Positions 1 through 10,532 of a DNA stretch of 64,000 nt are shown in pieces; the first letter of the stretch is position 1, and each line of letters starts with the position of its first letter. The stretch comes from Lindgomyces ingoldianus (Eukaryota; Ascomycota; Dothideomycetes; Pleosporales; Lindgomycetaceae): NCBI RefSeq assembly GCF_010093535.1, contig NW_022985175.1:496001-560000 (forward strand), in the 5' to 3' direction. A program made the position numbers and the translations under genes. The notes beneath the pieces were generated by a model. The model saw only the letters and a list, made by a program, of their open reading frames with translations. It was not told the DNA's origin and did no database searches.

Positions 1-681
1 CTCTCTCCGCACTGCTCTAACGAAAGATAGTGCCGAGACAACTAACGAGGCTGCGCGGTTGACTTGATTGTTGCGGGCCGGGGTCGGGTCATCCTCCAGT
101 AGGAAAAACGGATTTAGATTAAGTACCACTGGATTATCAAAATTGAGATACGAATCATACCCTAATGCGTGGTCAATGCTTGTTTCTTCATAAGATGGAA
201 CGGGAAGGGTTTAGTTCAGATTGAGATCCATCTGCAAGGATCCTGATGGGTATCTCAACGCCAGTTGGAGATACTTACAGAACTGCTCAATGTAGTTGGC
301 CCTGCCATTGGCATATTTCTTGAGCTTCTCTTGCAGAACGGCTCCATCTGACTTGACGAACTCTTGAACTGACATGATGGTGTCGTGGTGCTCCTTGGGA
401 CTTTGAAGCGGCTTCAAGGCTGAGAGGTACTTCTGGCATGACTTGTCGAGGTCCGGTATAGGTAGCTTCGGGAGCCTGTCCTGGTGCGCGAAGGTGATGC
501 CAGGCTTCGAGTGCGGGTTCGTGTGTGAAGCGAGAGGGTCCTTTGCTTCAGCTGGGTAAGACTGTTGACTCTCCTTGGCTGCAGCCTCCGACCTAACCAC
601 GCCGTTCACCTCAGTGCCAGACATGACGGTTGCCAAAGATTCGTTCAGGGAACGAGGTTGGGTAAAGGTGCGTACTGCCAT
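1..681 (-). CDS. Carnitine O-acetyltransferase, N-terminal part (runs off left edge)
   Basis: Transfers acetyl groups between CoA and carnitine for export of acetyl units from peroxisomes and mitochondria. Exon 1 is 681-279, an intron with donor GTAAGT covers 278-162, and exon 2 runs from 161 past base 1. The join restores the family block NYIEQFWYDSYLNFDNP followed by VVLNLNPFF. The N-terminal LPKLPIPDLDKSCQKYLSAL stretch is typical of choline/carnitine acyltransferases. The catalytic His region and any C-terminal targeting signal lie outside the window. A second Met at residue 20 begins MSGTEVNGVV; the 19 residues before it are basic and hydroxylated like a mitochondrial presequence, so two start sites could give dual targeting. 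Family assignment is firm; the exact start is not. Confidence 0.9.
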
Positions 682-2090
682 GATAAGAGAGCGGATTAGC
701 TAAGCGTAGAGAGGCGAGATATAGGTGCTAATAGATAGTAACCGCAAAGCGCTGCGGTAAAAATAATGACAATCCTGGAGACAGTAGGCCGGCATTGGAG
801 TACGCAGCGCGAGTGGGCGTCCGGTACACCAGTGCAAAGGCATACAGGGAACGAAGAAGCGTTCTTATACCAAACAGGACGAATGGGGAAAGTAGTGTAG
901 GGCGGATACACCCCGCCAGCAGAGGGCAGAGAACATGTGAAACGCGCGATAGCCTTCGTAATATCGGGCAACTTAATCCAAGTAGCAGAGGTAGCGCACC
1001 GCCGACTCGGAAGATGACCCGCATATGGCGAGATTGGAGAGATGAGTGGGCCGAAGTAGGGGGACCAAAGAAACGGCCGCGCATAGGAAGGGAAATAGTA
1101 GACTTACCGCGTAGTGCTGAGCCCGAGACGGCTGCGGTCTTGGAACACCCGCCAAAGATGAATCGTATCGGGAGCTGCAGCAGTCAGTGTGAAGTCCCAC
1201 GTTTCTTACCGCGCTATCATCAATCCTGTAACTAGGAATGCCTTCCAAAGGGCAAGGCGACGAGGGTAAAGACCGGAAAAGGTCTGCCGCTGCTGACTCC
1301 GGATCAAGTATTAGACAATTTCGGCCAAGAGGATATTGTTTTCGTGAGAGGTTTGCACCGAGGCGCACCAGGAACCCTGCTGGAGAGGCAGCTATCAGTT
1401 GCTGCGGACGAGTGGAAGATATCAGTAGTAGGGTGAGCTTTAAAAAGACGCACCGCGCGGTCGACGACCTGGCTCGCCCGGTTAATCGGAGGGTTGAGGG
1501 TCGCAGACGGCTGGGCAAAGCGATCTGGTGCTCGTGGTGAGGCAGTCAGGCAGCGTGAAGGCTGAACGAAGCGAATCAAGGAGTGTGCTGGCTGTTCATG
1601 CGGTCATTGTTCTCAGATGCTGAGGAGCACGCAAAGCATTCACAAGACATCACGAGGCACGATGGGTGTGGCCTGGACTGCATGAGTGGCTGAAGGCTGG
1701 CAATTCACACGGCCCAGGGCGATTGGCTCTGAACCTGCGGGGAAGCCCTGGGCGCTGTGACATCCGTGGCGGGTGAGGCTTTGACATGTGCATGATGGGC
1801 ATGAGAGGAGGGATCCAGGGAGGGCAAAGCAGAGACAAGCATCGATACGAGCTCCCCCACGCGGAGGAAGGGAAACCCCACCAGCTCACACATCACGTGA
1901 TGATGATGCAGGCCTTCGACTTCATGTCCGCGAGAATCACGCTGCCGGCACACCACGCCGCGCGCCACAAGCTCGCCATCCAAGTCTGGGTTGCTGCAAT
2001 CCCCTGCGAAGGTCACTGCCATTCCCGGGACTGGGACTCGCTGTGCATGCCATTCCGCGGCTCTTGAGGGGGTTAAGTGGCCGATGCCCA
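682..2090. other. Intergenic region between the carnitine acetyltransferase and RAD57 starts
   Basis: This is the divergent upstream region of both genes. Several overlapping ORFs of 80-180 codons occur on both strands, but none shows a recognisable domain or a consistent frame. The only notable site is a 12-base palindrome CATCACGTGATG at 1891-1902, about 190 bases before the RAD57 start. Confidence 0.6.
1891..1902. promoter_or_regulatory. Palindromic CACGTG (E-box) site upstream of RAD57
   Basis: CATCACGTGATG is a perfect 12-base palindrome with a CACGTG core, the type of site bound by fungal bHLH factors such as Cbf1. It lies within 200 bases of the RAD57 start. Function is inferred only. 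Confidence 0.35.
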
Positions 2091-3542
2091 ATGACGGATC
2101 TGCTGCGTGTGCTCCCTGATTTTGATACCAGGCCGCATTCCCATCTGCTGCCTTTGCTGGAGAAGGCCCTGATTACCACCACCGACCTGCTTACTCTCGA
2201 GTCTGCTGACATCGCGCGACGTGCCCAGCTGTCCGCCGGCGACCTCAGGAAGCTCGTCGATGCCGTTGTCGTCGCCTTGCATCGGGACCTCGGTTTCGGG
2301 GGAGAGGAAGGTGTTGGACACGCCTTTCGGTCGACCTCAGGTAATTCACGCGTTCTCGGCGGCGGATGGAGCAGTATAAGCACCTTGGACGAAAACCTTG
2401 ACGCGGCTTTGGGCGGCGGCATCCCGCCAGGCTACCTTGTTGAGGTTACTGGAGAGAGGTATGCAGAAATAAACGCCTTCTAGATCGAGTTCCTGTACGC
2501 CCAATATCATGCAATATATCGTGCCACCGCACAAGCTTTGAGCCTCGCCCGCTCATGCAGTGTGCTAACAGTTCCCAGTGGTGCCGGCAAAACCCAACTG
2601 CTCCTGACCCTCCTGTTGGCCTCGCAGCTTCCTCCTCCCCGCGGTCTATCAAAGTCTGCTATCTACATCTCGACCGAGGCTCCTCTCGCAACGACGCGCC
2701 TGACTCAGCTGCTCTCCACTCATCCCGTTTTATCCTCGCTTGCACCACACAAACGACCCTCATTATCGAAGATATTGAGCATACAAACGCCGGATCTTGA
2801 ATCTCAAGAGCACATTATTCGCTACCAGCTGCCGGTGGCTATTCAGCAGCATGGAGTGGGCCTCGTCATTCTCGATTCAGTCGCTGCAAATTACCGTGCC
2901 GAGTTTGAGAAGAAAGACGCGCGAGACGGTGCCGCATCAATGGCGAAGCGCGGCACTCAACTCGTGCAATTAGGATCTCTGCTACGAGAGCTTGCACGGA
3001 CAGAGGGTATTGCCGTGGTGGTCGCAAACCAGGTCGCCGATCGGTTCACTCGAGTCCCCTCGAATACTGCATCGAACGCCGTGTCGAGAACTGCATCTAC
3101 CAACAGCCAAAGCGCCGATCGTGATATTATGGCCCAGCACACGCCCAATGCCCCACCATCTAGCCAATCTACGCAAATAGATGAAACCATAACACTTAGC
3201 CCGGATCCCTTAACACTTGACCACCAGCAACGTTGGTTCACCGGGTGGGGAGATTCACAGTCTGACTCCCTGCAAAGTTTGAAGACTCCGTCGCTTGGTC
3301 TTGTCTGGACGAATCAGATTGCCTGCCGTATTGCATTGATGAAGCAACCCGTGTACAGGAGTAGTCCCCTCGTACATGCAGTTGACGGACAGGGTCAGTG
3401 GGACGACGAGGAAACCCACATCTCGAAGTGGCGGCGGTGGTTCAAGGTTGTCTTTTCTTCATGGTCTGCGCCGTCCGACGGCCTTGGGGTCGAGTTCGAG
3501 GTTCTGAAGAGTGGTGTACGACACATATCTAAGGAATCTTAG
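2091..3542 (+). CDS. RAD57: DNA repair protein RAD57 (RAD51 paralogue)
   Basis: A RecA/RAD51-family ATPase that, with Rad55, helps load Rad51 on single-stranded DNA in homologous recombination. Exons are 2091-2458 and 2579-3542; the 120-base intron (GTATGC to TTCCCAG) falls inside Walker A and splicing restores GESGAGKT at residues 121-128. Walker B is LVILD at about 218-222, followed by SVAANYR, typical of this subfamily. The N-terminus MTDLLRVLPDFDTRP with a following LITTTDLL is the usual fungal RAD57 start, so the open frame upstream to 1788 is taken as leader. The spliced product is 443 residues. A low-complexity Ser/Thr stretch lies at roughly 300-360. The 3' end faces the MFS transporter gene. 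Confidence 0.93.
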
Positions 3543-4046
3543 AAACATATCGAATAAGATGCATGCGATAATATACACCGCTGCATGTGTTGTACCCCAT
3601 GGCCTTTTGGGGAAGCAAAAGAACGGCAGTCCCACGCCCTAAACTTGACTCCACTTCGAGTGCTTTCTATTCCTAGGCATTTGAATATCTCTGTTCTAAA
3701 TGCTCTTCTCCGCATAATACTTCTTTCTTCCAGACTCGCTACATTCTGCATGACCGCGCTTCAGAATTGTGTTTCTAACCCTCAGCTATCATCAGATCAC
3801 CTAAAAATCCACTTGAATCTCTCTATATCTTCTTCTTCTAATGGTTCACTGTCTATCTAACCTCAGTTCCACTTGATCTATCAAATCTCTTGCTAGTTTT
3901 GAGGGAGACGCTCAGAGGATACAGACTTTCGTGGTAAACGAGACCCTAATACCGACTGTTGAAAGAGCGAGAATCCTTCTAGCGAATCCCCTCATCGGCG
4001 ACAAGCTTCTCTCCTTCGATACCATCATTCTGCTCTACTTTAGTTT
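3543..4046. other. Convergent intergenic region (RAD57 / MFS transporter)
   Basis: Shared 3' region of two convergent genes, with T-rich and pyrimidine-rich stretches. Short ORFs here resemble nothing known. Confidence 0.6.
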
Positions 4047-5767
4047 TCACATGCTCTTCTCGGTCTTGTTCAACCCTCTAGCAGCCCTCTCTTCTTCTCC
4101 CCCTTCCCTCTCCCTCTGCCTTTCTCTCTTCAATCTTAATCTCTCCTCCTTCTCCCTCCTCATTCCAGGCCCCCATTTCACAACTGCCCACAACGGCGGC
4201 ACCAACACACACCACAAAGCCGCCACAAACGTAAACGTCCACCCCGTCCCAATCCTATCCACCATTGGCACCACCATAGCAATAGCCCCTGCTCCTAGCC
4301 AACACCTTGTCATATTCCCAGCTGCGGTTGCCGTCGCCGGCTTTTCGGGAAATAAATCCACCACCAACGTACTCAAAATCGTAAACGCTCCAGTTGTCGC
4401 GAATCCCGTGAAGAATAATAAGATAAGGGGTCCTGCGATATGTGTCTTAAACCGCATAACCCAACCAAAAGCCAGGATGTTCGCAGCACCAAGGAGGATT
4501 AACGGGAGCGCGATTTCGAGGCGTGCGGCTTCGATCGGGAATGTGGATAGCGTGCGCAGCCGACGAGTATCGGTTGCATCCAGCCCGAGTTTTCTTGCGT
4601 AACGTCGGAAATTCGCGTCCATCATTTTACCGGATATGAGAGCGACGATGGAGCCTCCGGCACCAGAGGCGAGGAAGCAGAGTCCGACTTCCAGCGAGTT
4701 GTAACCGTAGTTAGCTTCGAGTTGGGAGGGAAGGCCGGCCATGACGGCGTAAAAGCCCGCGAAAAGGAAGCCTGAGGAAATCAGTATGAGGCTGGCTTCT
4801 TTCTCGAAGAGAACGGAAAGCGTTTTGATAGGGTTTGGAAAGCGGAGGGGATGAGGGGGGATTGGGGGACCAAGCCAAGATTCGTTATCAGCTATCCGCT
4901 TCTTCAGTCGAGGCTCGAGAAGGCATGAGTTCCATTTTGGCGGCCGCTGGGCTCCATTTCCGACGACAGCTCTGCAAGACTCGGGAAAGAAGAGCACGAT
5001 TGGAATTAGATAAACACCGCTGAAGATAGTGAGAAACCAGAAAATAGACCGCCACCCTAGGTATTGAGTCAGCAATCCTCCAATAACCGGGCCAATACTA
5101 GTTGTTCAATTATCAGCATTGTAGAGAGAAGTCAAGAATATCTATCTCTTACGTAGGACCGAGCAGTGCTCCACAGCTCGCCCACCCCATCCATGTTCCT
5201 CGTTCATGAGGTGTAGCTATGTCAGCAACGACGGCATTTGCAAGAGCTACCGTGCCACTACTTCCTGAGCTCTGAACGCAACGTAGAATGAGGAGGGCGG
5301 CGTAGTTGCTCTGTAAAGCCAGGCCTATGTTTGCTGCGATGTAGATGGTGAAGCATATCAGGTATGCTGGACGACGACCCTCCGCGTCTGAGAAGGCTCC
5401 CATGAATGCGGGTGCAAGTCCTTGGAAAATCTAACACAAATCAGGAATCAGATTTATTATTTAGTCGCTTGAGTGTTGGTCATACGCTGAAAGATGTAAT
5501 CGTTAAATTGATCAGGGAATTTGAAACATGCAAGTCCGATGCCAACGGGCTCAGAGCAGGATAGTAAATGGTAGAAGATATTGGCGAGAATAGCGATGCA
5601 AAAGTCAAAATAAAGGCCATAAAACGCTTTTCGTTCAGGGTGAATATCGAATAAGGTATATTCTCGCTTGGTGTGTTGCTCGCATTTCGGACTGCCTCTA
5701 TATTTTCTTTTCCGACCAGTTGGGATGGAGGTGAACTTGGTTCAACGGCGGGAGAAATCGTCGCCAT
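4047..5767 (-). CDS. MFS transporter, DHA1 drug:H+ antiporter type
   Basis: Probable proton-coupled exporter of small molecules in the plasma membrane. Exons are 5767-5486, 5430-5153 and 5097-4047, with two 55-base introns; the product is 536 residues. After a polar N-terminus of about 50 residues the first helix reads [23 protein letters not shown] motif [12 protein letters not shown], is at about 105-115 in the loop between helices 2 and 3, and [14 protein letters not shown], created by the second splice, is the motif C region expected of antiporters. A central loop precedes the second six-helix half, and the tail is strongly charged (Arg/Glu). Closest in style to the QDR/DTR1 group of DHA1 carriers. 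The substrate cannot be told, and no biosynthetic cluster is adjacent. Confidence 0.88.
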
Positions 5768-6232
5768 GTGTGAGAGAAATGTTACAAGTCAAATGAAAGC
5801 TGCATTCGAGGAGTGTAGACATGAATCTTCAAAGGACGTATACGAGACCTACAAAACGCTTACCTCATGGGGTTAGGCACAAAAAAGGGAGTAACGGAGC
5901 TAGGGCTCTTGGACCATTTAAACCCGAATACCGAGCTGCCACAGTAAAGTAAAGTCACGGGAACTAAAGTTCACTAATAGCGTAGTTATTGAAGAAACAA
6001 TAATGAAATATCACGGCTTAGTATAATAAAGAGAGCGCTCCACATGATTCCTAAGTTTTTCCTCAAGAGTCTCCCAAGGCCAATCCAACACCGTGGGTAT
6101 CATCACCACATACAAGCAAAATTTGAAAGACAAAGGATTTTAGAAATTCGTCACAAGAATGTAAAATGAATACAAGAGAAGTGATGGTTGACGTAGTGAA
6201 GAGCAGAACCGTAGTGGGAATAGGGCGAGTAC
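5768..6232. other. Intergenic region upstream of the MFS transporter
   Basis: Promoter of the MFS transporter and 3' flank of the DUF7053 gene, AT-richer than the coding regions. No gene seen. Confidence 0.6.
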
Positions 6233-7301
6233 TCATGCAGGAAGCTCAGCAGTGAATTTCTTGTCATCTTTCGGCGGTGGAGCTGGGGCTTCACTGGGTA
6301 GCTCAGCTGGATGCTGGGATGGATGCTGGTTTTGTTGTTGCTGTGGGTACTGGTATGCATACGCACTCTGTCGGTGATCGGCTTCATGCTGCTGTTGATA
6401 CCTTGGATCCAATGTCTGATAACCTGGGCTAGGCTGCCACGAGGCTTGCGGGTCAACCTTCTGATCTTGAATACATGACAAGCGTGGGTCTGCTGCTTGA
6501 TATGGTGGGCTTCCCAAATACGGACTTTGGCTTCCAACTGTCGACACATGCGATAGGCCAGGGCTGTTGAGCGGACTATGTCCACTACCGTTCGAGTACA
6601 TGCTCAAATGACCCGAAGCGTAGCCAGGTGGCGGAGCAATCGGAATCTGGCCATGACCCATGCGCTCGCCCGGCGCAAGCTCCTTTAGACCATTCAGTCT
6701 CTCATTCGCCAACTTCGCCTCGATAATATGCGCCTTCTCTACTAGCCTATCTGACAGTTTCGAATGCGATTCCTTGAAGGTTTTCTTGACAAAGGATATC
6801 ATCATTATATTGCATTTCATCTTGACATCTTCTCGAATGTATAATCCTTCCCGAGGAATGCCTAATCCAAGCTCAGCAGCTTGCTTTGGCTCCCCGGGAA
6901 GATTCCCTCCAACTGTCCATTTGGCGCGAATATCGAGACCCAAGGGAGCATAGACGTGCGTCTGAAGGCCCTCAGGGAGATCGTGGAAGCAGGCGTGGTA
7001 TGAAATAGAGCCGGTTGCGAGACCGCCTGGAAGGTAGGATACCTTGTCTGTTCATCGGTTAGCATTCTATCTTTGCACTAGGTTGAGAAGGTGGTGTATG
7101 AAAAGTACCTTTGATGGTGTACCATGTGGCATGGAACTCTTCGGCCGTCGCATAGCTCGGCGGCTTGCATTTAAAACGTTCCACGACCAGCGGGTTCAGA
7201 TTGATCATCTCAACATGATCGTGGTATGTATCGAGCACACTCTGCCTCGTAATGCCTGCCGGCAAGGGTGTTATTGTTGTAAAGACACTCGTTTTAGACA
7301 T
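6233..7301 (-). CDS. DUF7053 domain protein
   Basis: Conserved protein of filamentous fungi with unknown function. Exons are 7301-7109 and 7047-6233, separated by a 61-base intron (GTACTT to AACAG); the product is 335 residues. The N-terminal two thirds (about 1-150) match what I recall of the DUF7053 family: an MSKTSVFTTITPLPAGIT start, a following ATAEEFHATWYTIKDKVSYL segment restored by the splice, then LPGGLATGSISYHACFHDLP. Residues from about 190 are low complexity, rich in Pro, Gln, Ser and His with QQQQ runs, so probably disordered. No signal peptide or membrane helix is visible. The family name is from memory, not from a search. Confidence 0.8.
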
Positions 7302-8436
7302 AGTGTATCTAGCCCTTGCACTCTTTTTCCAATTTGGCTGCGATGGGTCCGTTTCAACGAGAATCTGGATCTATCGGGCGCGAAAGAAATAGAAAAGAGG
7401 GATTGAGGGGAAAAGAGGGCATTGGAAGGAGAAAGGCAGTGTTCGGTGTTGTTTCGAGCCGTGAGGCGTGTCACCCTGACAAGATTCAGCCCCAAGCCAC
7501 TGGATCTTGACCTAGGACCAATCCTACCCACTTTGACTCGGTTGCTTCGTCTTCCATCCTGCGCCACTAACCTGTCGAAGCAAAAATAAGCTCTTCTAGG
7601 TTCTGGGCACGAGTTGGATGCACCCTATCCCGCCATTCTTTCAATAGGATCAAAGAAATCGTCGCTAAAAGTCAAGCCTCCAAACAACGGAATGTACTTG
7701 AGAGGAGTCCGAGCGACGACACACCCACACCCGAGCTGATTTGCTGCTGACTGATCCATGATTATTTATGGAATTGGTTTGGAGTGTGGGGAGAAGTGGG
7801 CTAGCCTAAACGAAGATCCCGCACTTGAGGTTTCAACGTCAGGTTTTGCGCTATACCATCTTAGGTGGTGAGATGAATTGTTACTGGGTAGGCACGGACA
7901 ACGAGAGGCGAGAGGGCTGATGCGAAAGATCTTTTTAAGCCTGCGGAGGATTCATTTTGCAGCACTCGTAAGGCTGCGAAGATGGAAAGAAACAGTTAAC
8001 GAAGGCTGTTGAGAGGACCTCCGGAAGCTTGAAAGACGCCAAGTTTGCGCCTCTACGGTTTCAGGCACAATACGCCTCTTACAAGTTTCACACGTCTTGG
8101 TATGATAAGGCATTGTTGAACATGAAGGTCATTTTATTAACATTCATTCGATGGGTAAGTACCCGGAACCTAGCAAAAATGAACAAGAAAAGCACCCCTA
8201 CTTGCGCTGCAGTAGATCCAAAATAGTGATTTAGATAGTAAGGTATCGTGTGGGTGAATAGCTTCTTCCGCCGCAATCACAGCACCAGTCTTGATGATTG
8301 CTACAATAACATTTCGTCCATCGCTTCGCTTGCTGATATCATCCGTGATTCATGGTCGGGGTAATTGAACTCAATTCGTTACCACCCAAGGTTCATCCGC
8401 AATTCTTGCCCTCTCGTTCGAGTCCACCGCAATCTT
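7302..8436. other. Intergenic region
   Basis: Upstream region of the DUF7053 gene and 3' flank of the MARVEL gene. ORFs of 60-120 codons overlap on both strands without recognisable content. Confidence 0.6.
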
Positions 8437-8973
8437 TTATACTCCCTGATGCATCTCGACCTTAGGCTCCACACTTCCACCCATCGAACTTCCACCCCTC
8501 TTAAACGTCCTGAGCGCCGAAAGCACTGTCGTAGCAGCAAAAGCAGCCCACTGGAATGCCGAAATAGCAGTACCAGCCTTAGCAACTGAGCAAACAGTAC
8601 CGAAGCAAATGCGGTCGCTCAGGAACACAGCCAGAGCGATAAAGCCGCCAAACCAAAAAGTCATAGTCAAGAACTCAAGGCCGAGAAGCCCGAGCTTGGG
8701 AACATTGGAGTTGGCAATGTGGGGCATTTTCCACGGGACGATGATGAGTGCGCAGACGGCGAAGAGCGTCCATACAGGCGAGAAGATCATCCAGTTAACT
8801 TCAGAGGGGGAGAGTTGGCGCCAGTGGTTGTTCCACCATGTTGCGACTGGAACAAGTCAGTGGCCATTCTGAAAGTATTATAGGTTTGCGGTACCATATG
8901 CCATTAGACCTAGTACCACGATGGACAACACCATCTGCAGCCCGCGGACTGGAAGAACCCAGTTGATAGCCAT
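8437..8973 (-). CDS. MARVEL-domain membrane protein
   Basis: Small four-helix membrane protein of the MARVEL type, which fungi use in membrane compartment organisation and vesicle traffic. Exons are 8973-8895 and 8846-8437 with a 48-base intron; the product is 162 residues. The start MAINWVLPVRGLQMVLSIVV leads straight into helix 1, typical of the family. Helices 2 and 3 are FSPVWTLFAVCALIIVPW and LEFLTMTFWFGGFIALAVF, and helix 4 is AKAGTAISAFQWAAFAATTV. A Cys pair near CFGTVC sits in the loop before helix 4. The short tail is polar. The specific orthologue is unknown. Confidence 0.8.
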
Positions 8974-10532
8974 ATTTCTTAAAAGCGCTTCTTCGTAAAT
9001 GTTTTGATTTCCTGGAGCAAAAATCGGTCGTAGGACAGTGGTTGTCAGGGAGCGAGCGTACGAACTCAGTCAATAAGTTCAGAAGGAAGAAAAACAAGGA
9101 CGGCGTGCGGATAATAAACCACCAGATAGGATCAGAAGGAGACGAAGGGAATTAAGCTCGAGGAAAAGAGAAAACAAGGCCGTAAAGTGCAAACTCATTT
9201 GCCCATCCATTTTCCATCCTGCGACAAACCCGCCCTCAGACCACGCCATGCGTCACCAAACCTCCCCAAATGCCTAAATACAACCTAGAGCCGTGACACG
9301 GCACCCGGTTTCTGGAAAGGGATGCTTAGGCCTATGCAGTGGATCGTTGTCATTTGTAACTGGCTGCCGTGTGAGAGCTGCGATGGCTTTGTGGAGGGTC
9401 ATGTTTCAAGTTGGGATGAGACTGGCCTTGATCCGCTGGCCTTGCATGGTTCAGACGGTCAGCATCCTGGTCATGAACGCCATTTTATTGGCTCCTTGGG
9501 TTATCTGAGGCAGCTTGACGCAGTGGTACTGCAATTTTGCTTTCGATTAAAATTATACCCAATTCTTCTATTGGCGAATAGGTTCTCTTTTAGGTTCCAG
9601 GGAATTCGACGTTCCGGTTGACTCTATGCGCCACTGCCATCCTATCGATAACGAGAAGATATCGTGAACGTCCGTGAACGTTAACATCGTTCAGCCTCAC
9701 TGTTCTGAAAGCTGTGAAGCAAGTGATGGGGAAATTGAAGAGAACTAACCCGCCCTTCACGCCATGTAAAAGCAAGCGATGAGGGATTTAGAGGGAATCC
9801 TGCTAATTCGATCTGTAACCATCGGTCATTCAAGTGTGAACACAGCCACTCCGCCATCACAGACATCAAGAAAATGTTGAACAATTTGGCACCGTTATGA
9901 TTGACTACCTACTGCTGAGCTCCAAAATATCATACACCTACTAGAAAGATTGTCGTGAAAAGAAATTAGTAGCAGGCCCAGTACATAGACCCGCCGGCCG
10001 GAAATAGGGCCGCATCCACCACCATCTATGCATTTGTATCGAAAGGTCTTTCATCTCCAAGTTGATAGATATAAGCGAAAGAGCACGCGAGCATTTCAGC
10101 ACCGCGAGATCCTCGCAAAGCCACCGGACTTGCATAATTTTAGAGACCGTACCGAATAGGAGGGCATATACTGGGGGGATATAAGGGGTAGGAGCCGCCA
10201 AGATGTGCAAAATTGAAAGAGAAAATCCGATGGTTTTTCACATCACCTTATCCATGAACCTTTTCCATCATTATCGAACCAATCCGAAGACTTCCATAGG
10301 GCCTCCCAAACCAGCCACCCTGAAGTGAAGTTTTTGAACCGTAAGACGTTACGGGAGGCTTATAAGATAGAACTCGTCGGGGGAAAAGTTAGTGGCACAG
10401 TGGAAATACAGAATAGAGTGACGAGGAATCCGCGACGGGAGAGCAGGTATGAGTTCAACGGCGTATTTCAGCGCAGAGACATCCTACGTCAACGATGAGG
10501 CAGAGGTCCGACGTCGGGTTGCTGTGGCAATC
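8974..10532. other. Intergenic region between the EDC4-like and MARVEL genes
   Basis: 1.56 kb containing the MARVEL promoter and the 3' flank of the EDC4-like gene. No ORF longer than about 100 codons and no RNA gene signature was found. Confidence 0.55.

Noticed and set aside
795..1540. Overlapping ORFs of 100-180 codons on both strands
   Set aside because: All frames are similarly open, with basic/Arg-rich composition and no domain or intron logic; this looks like a promoter region.
1788..2090. In-frame N-terminal extension of RAD57
   Set aside because: The family start MTDLLRVLPDF is at 2091; upstream residues are His/Arg-rich and unlike any RAD57.
3931..4602. 223-codon ORF on the + strand
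   Set aside because: It is antisense to the 3' exon of the MFS transporter, which has clear family motifs.
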